The position numbers were made by a program, and so were the translations under genes. DNA of 64,000 bases from Halichoerus grypus (lineage: Eukaryota; Chordata; Mammalia; Carnivora; Phocidae). Every line of letters starts with the position of its first letter. The first letter of the stretch is position 1. Location: contig NC_135718.1 of the NCBI RefSeq assembly GCF_964656455.1, forward strand, positions 52,171,008 to 52,235,007. The letters run 5' to 3'. Under the pieces are notes generated by a model. That model saw only the letters and a program-made list of their open reading frames with translations. It had not been told where the DNA came from and made no database searches. This document shows, in pieces, positions 62,640 through 64,000 of the stretch.

Positions 62640-62800
62640 GACTAGGTCTGGGTTCAGATTCTAGTTTCTCATAGTGGCTATATGACCTCAGGCAAATTAC
62701 TTCGCTTCTCTGAGTCTCAGTTTTTTTATCTTCAAAATGAAGATAATAGTACCTACTTCATAATCTTACAGGTATTGATATAATGACTGAAATAATTTTT
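62640..62800 (+). repeat. MIR
   Basis: ctggctatatgacctcaggc-type core: acctcaggcaaattacttcg, gtctcagtttttttatcttc, taatagtacctacttcataa. Confidence 0.85.
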
Positions 62801-63619
62801 GGTTCATAGTTCACTGATTTCTTCAGATAAAGTTTTCTGTTATATGTCAAATTCTGTGAAATATCAAGTAGCAGTTTTAATTGGTATCTCATTAAATCCA
62901 TACCTGCATCTAGGAAGTTTTGTTTTAATATTTAGTTTTCTAAACTAAGATCAAGATCTGTTGCTGTATATAATTAGTTCATTTACTATAATTACTGCAT
63001 TTAATATATTTAATGTACAGTTATTCCATTTAAAATCACATAGTTTTTCTCTGTAAAAAATCTGTTATTATCAAGTTAAATTAATACTATAGTATTTTTT
63101 ATCCTTATTACAACCGGTATCTCTTAACATATTTTTTGTGTATAAGGTATATATTATGTATTAGTGGGTTTATCTTATGACAACTTGGATCAGCAGAATT
63201 ATTTCCTATGGTAATTTTTATTTTGTTTTCCTTTTAAAAATGTCATTTGCATAAGGCTTGTTACTTATTTTTCTACATTTTACCTTTATTTCTTTTTTTT
63301 TTAACAAATTTGTATCAATATTAATAGTTTTTTAATAGTATTTTAAATAGGAGTGATGGTAGGTAATGCTTTAGTCCTCTTCCTATAAAAAAATTTCCTT
63401 GTTAAGTCTATTACAGTTGGTTTAGATACTTATGATTTATATGAGGATAGACAGTCATTTTTGGGATTCAACCAGGAATACGTATAAAATTTTATTATAT
63501 TCCAAATGAGATTTATGTATCTAATCAACATTTTCCTCTCAATGATAAATTATGCTTATTTATTCACTTGTTATATCACTCTTGCACTCCAGAGATGAAT
63601 TAAGTTTGATCATTAAAGA

Positions 63620-63760
63620 GGTGGTATAGTTTAGTGAAAAGGATCAATGGTCTAGGTATCTTGGCGTTATCATTATGCTAGCTGTGTAATCTTGGGAGAA
63701 GTTATTTAACTTCCCAGGATCTTCTTTCTCATCCATGGATTGAAGGAATAGAAAGGAAAT
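63620..63760 (+). repeat. MIR fragment
   Basis: gtggtatagtttagtgaaaa, agctgtgtaatcttgggaga and agttatttaacttcccagga follow the sense MIR. Confidence 0.75.
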
Positions 63761-64000
63761 AATTTTAAAAATTGGTAAGCTGTCATTTATGACAGTGTTT
63801 CTATATGAAAATACACTGAGTTCCAGCTTTGAATGAAATAGATCTCCCTTCACTGCCAACATAGCAGGTATAATTACTCCTCATTTCTTCACCTTTCCAT
63901 ACCAAGTATTAGGAGTAGAGACTCCAAGAAAATTTTAAGAATATGAATCTGGGAGTTTGTATGGAGGAATGAGAATGGTTTGGGGAGACAATTGAGGAAT

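Overview
This is vertebrate nuclear DNA from a carnivoran mammal. The window is littered with about 35 CAN-SINE (SINEC) copies: tRNA-Lys-derived heads of the type ggcgcctgggtggctcag, a CT-rich body, and an AAATAAATAAAATCTTT plus poly(A) tail. The youngest copies, with long tails and clean target-site duplications, read 'cagtcgttaagcgtctgcc' rather than the dog or cat consensus. I infer an arctoid (bear, seal, weasel or raccoon group), without being able to name the species.

Two protein-coding genes lie head-to-tail on the + strand, the same order as at human 10q22.2 (reversed). Positions 1-23175 hold the 3' part of USP54: eight coding exons, about 961 codons, the stop at 22407-22409 and an AATAAA at 23152. 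After a 2 kb spacer comes a CpG-island promoter (about 25050-25620) and PPP3CB, the calcineurin A catalytic subunit beta. PPP3CB exon 1 has its ATG at 25237, and exons 2-10 run to 60954. These encode residues 1-395, including all metal ligands of the phosphatase and the start of the calcineurin-B-binding helix. The calmodulin-binding and autoinhibitory exons lie beyond the window. All introns are GT-AG, and the reading frame is intact across every junction in both genes.

The rest is intron. It holds SINECs in both orientations, old L1 fragments that all lie antisense to the genes, MIRs, an L2 3' end, and an ancient purine-rich repeat family that I recognise by its opening but cannot name. No rRNA, tRNA, CRISPR, prokaryotic-style operon or LTR provirus was seen.

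I found no new biological system. The most noteworthy signals are: a 177-bp duplication (about 95% identical) whose second copy interrupts a MIR; a possible MIT-like three-helix domain in USP54; two sites hit serially by SINEs; an L1-in-L1 nest with an unusually long 52-bp target duplication; a poly(A)-only insertion with its own target duplication; and upstream ORFs plus a YY1-like motif in the PPP3CB leader.
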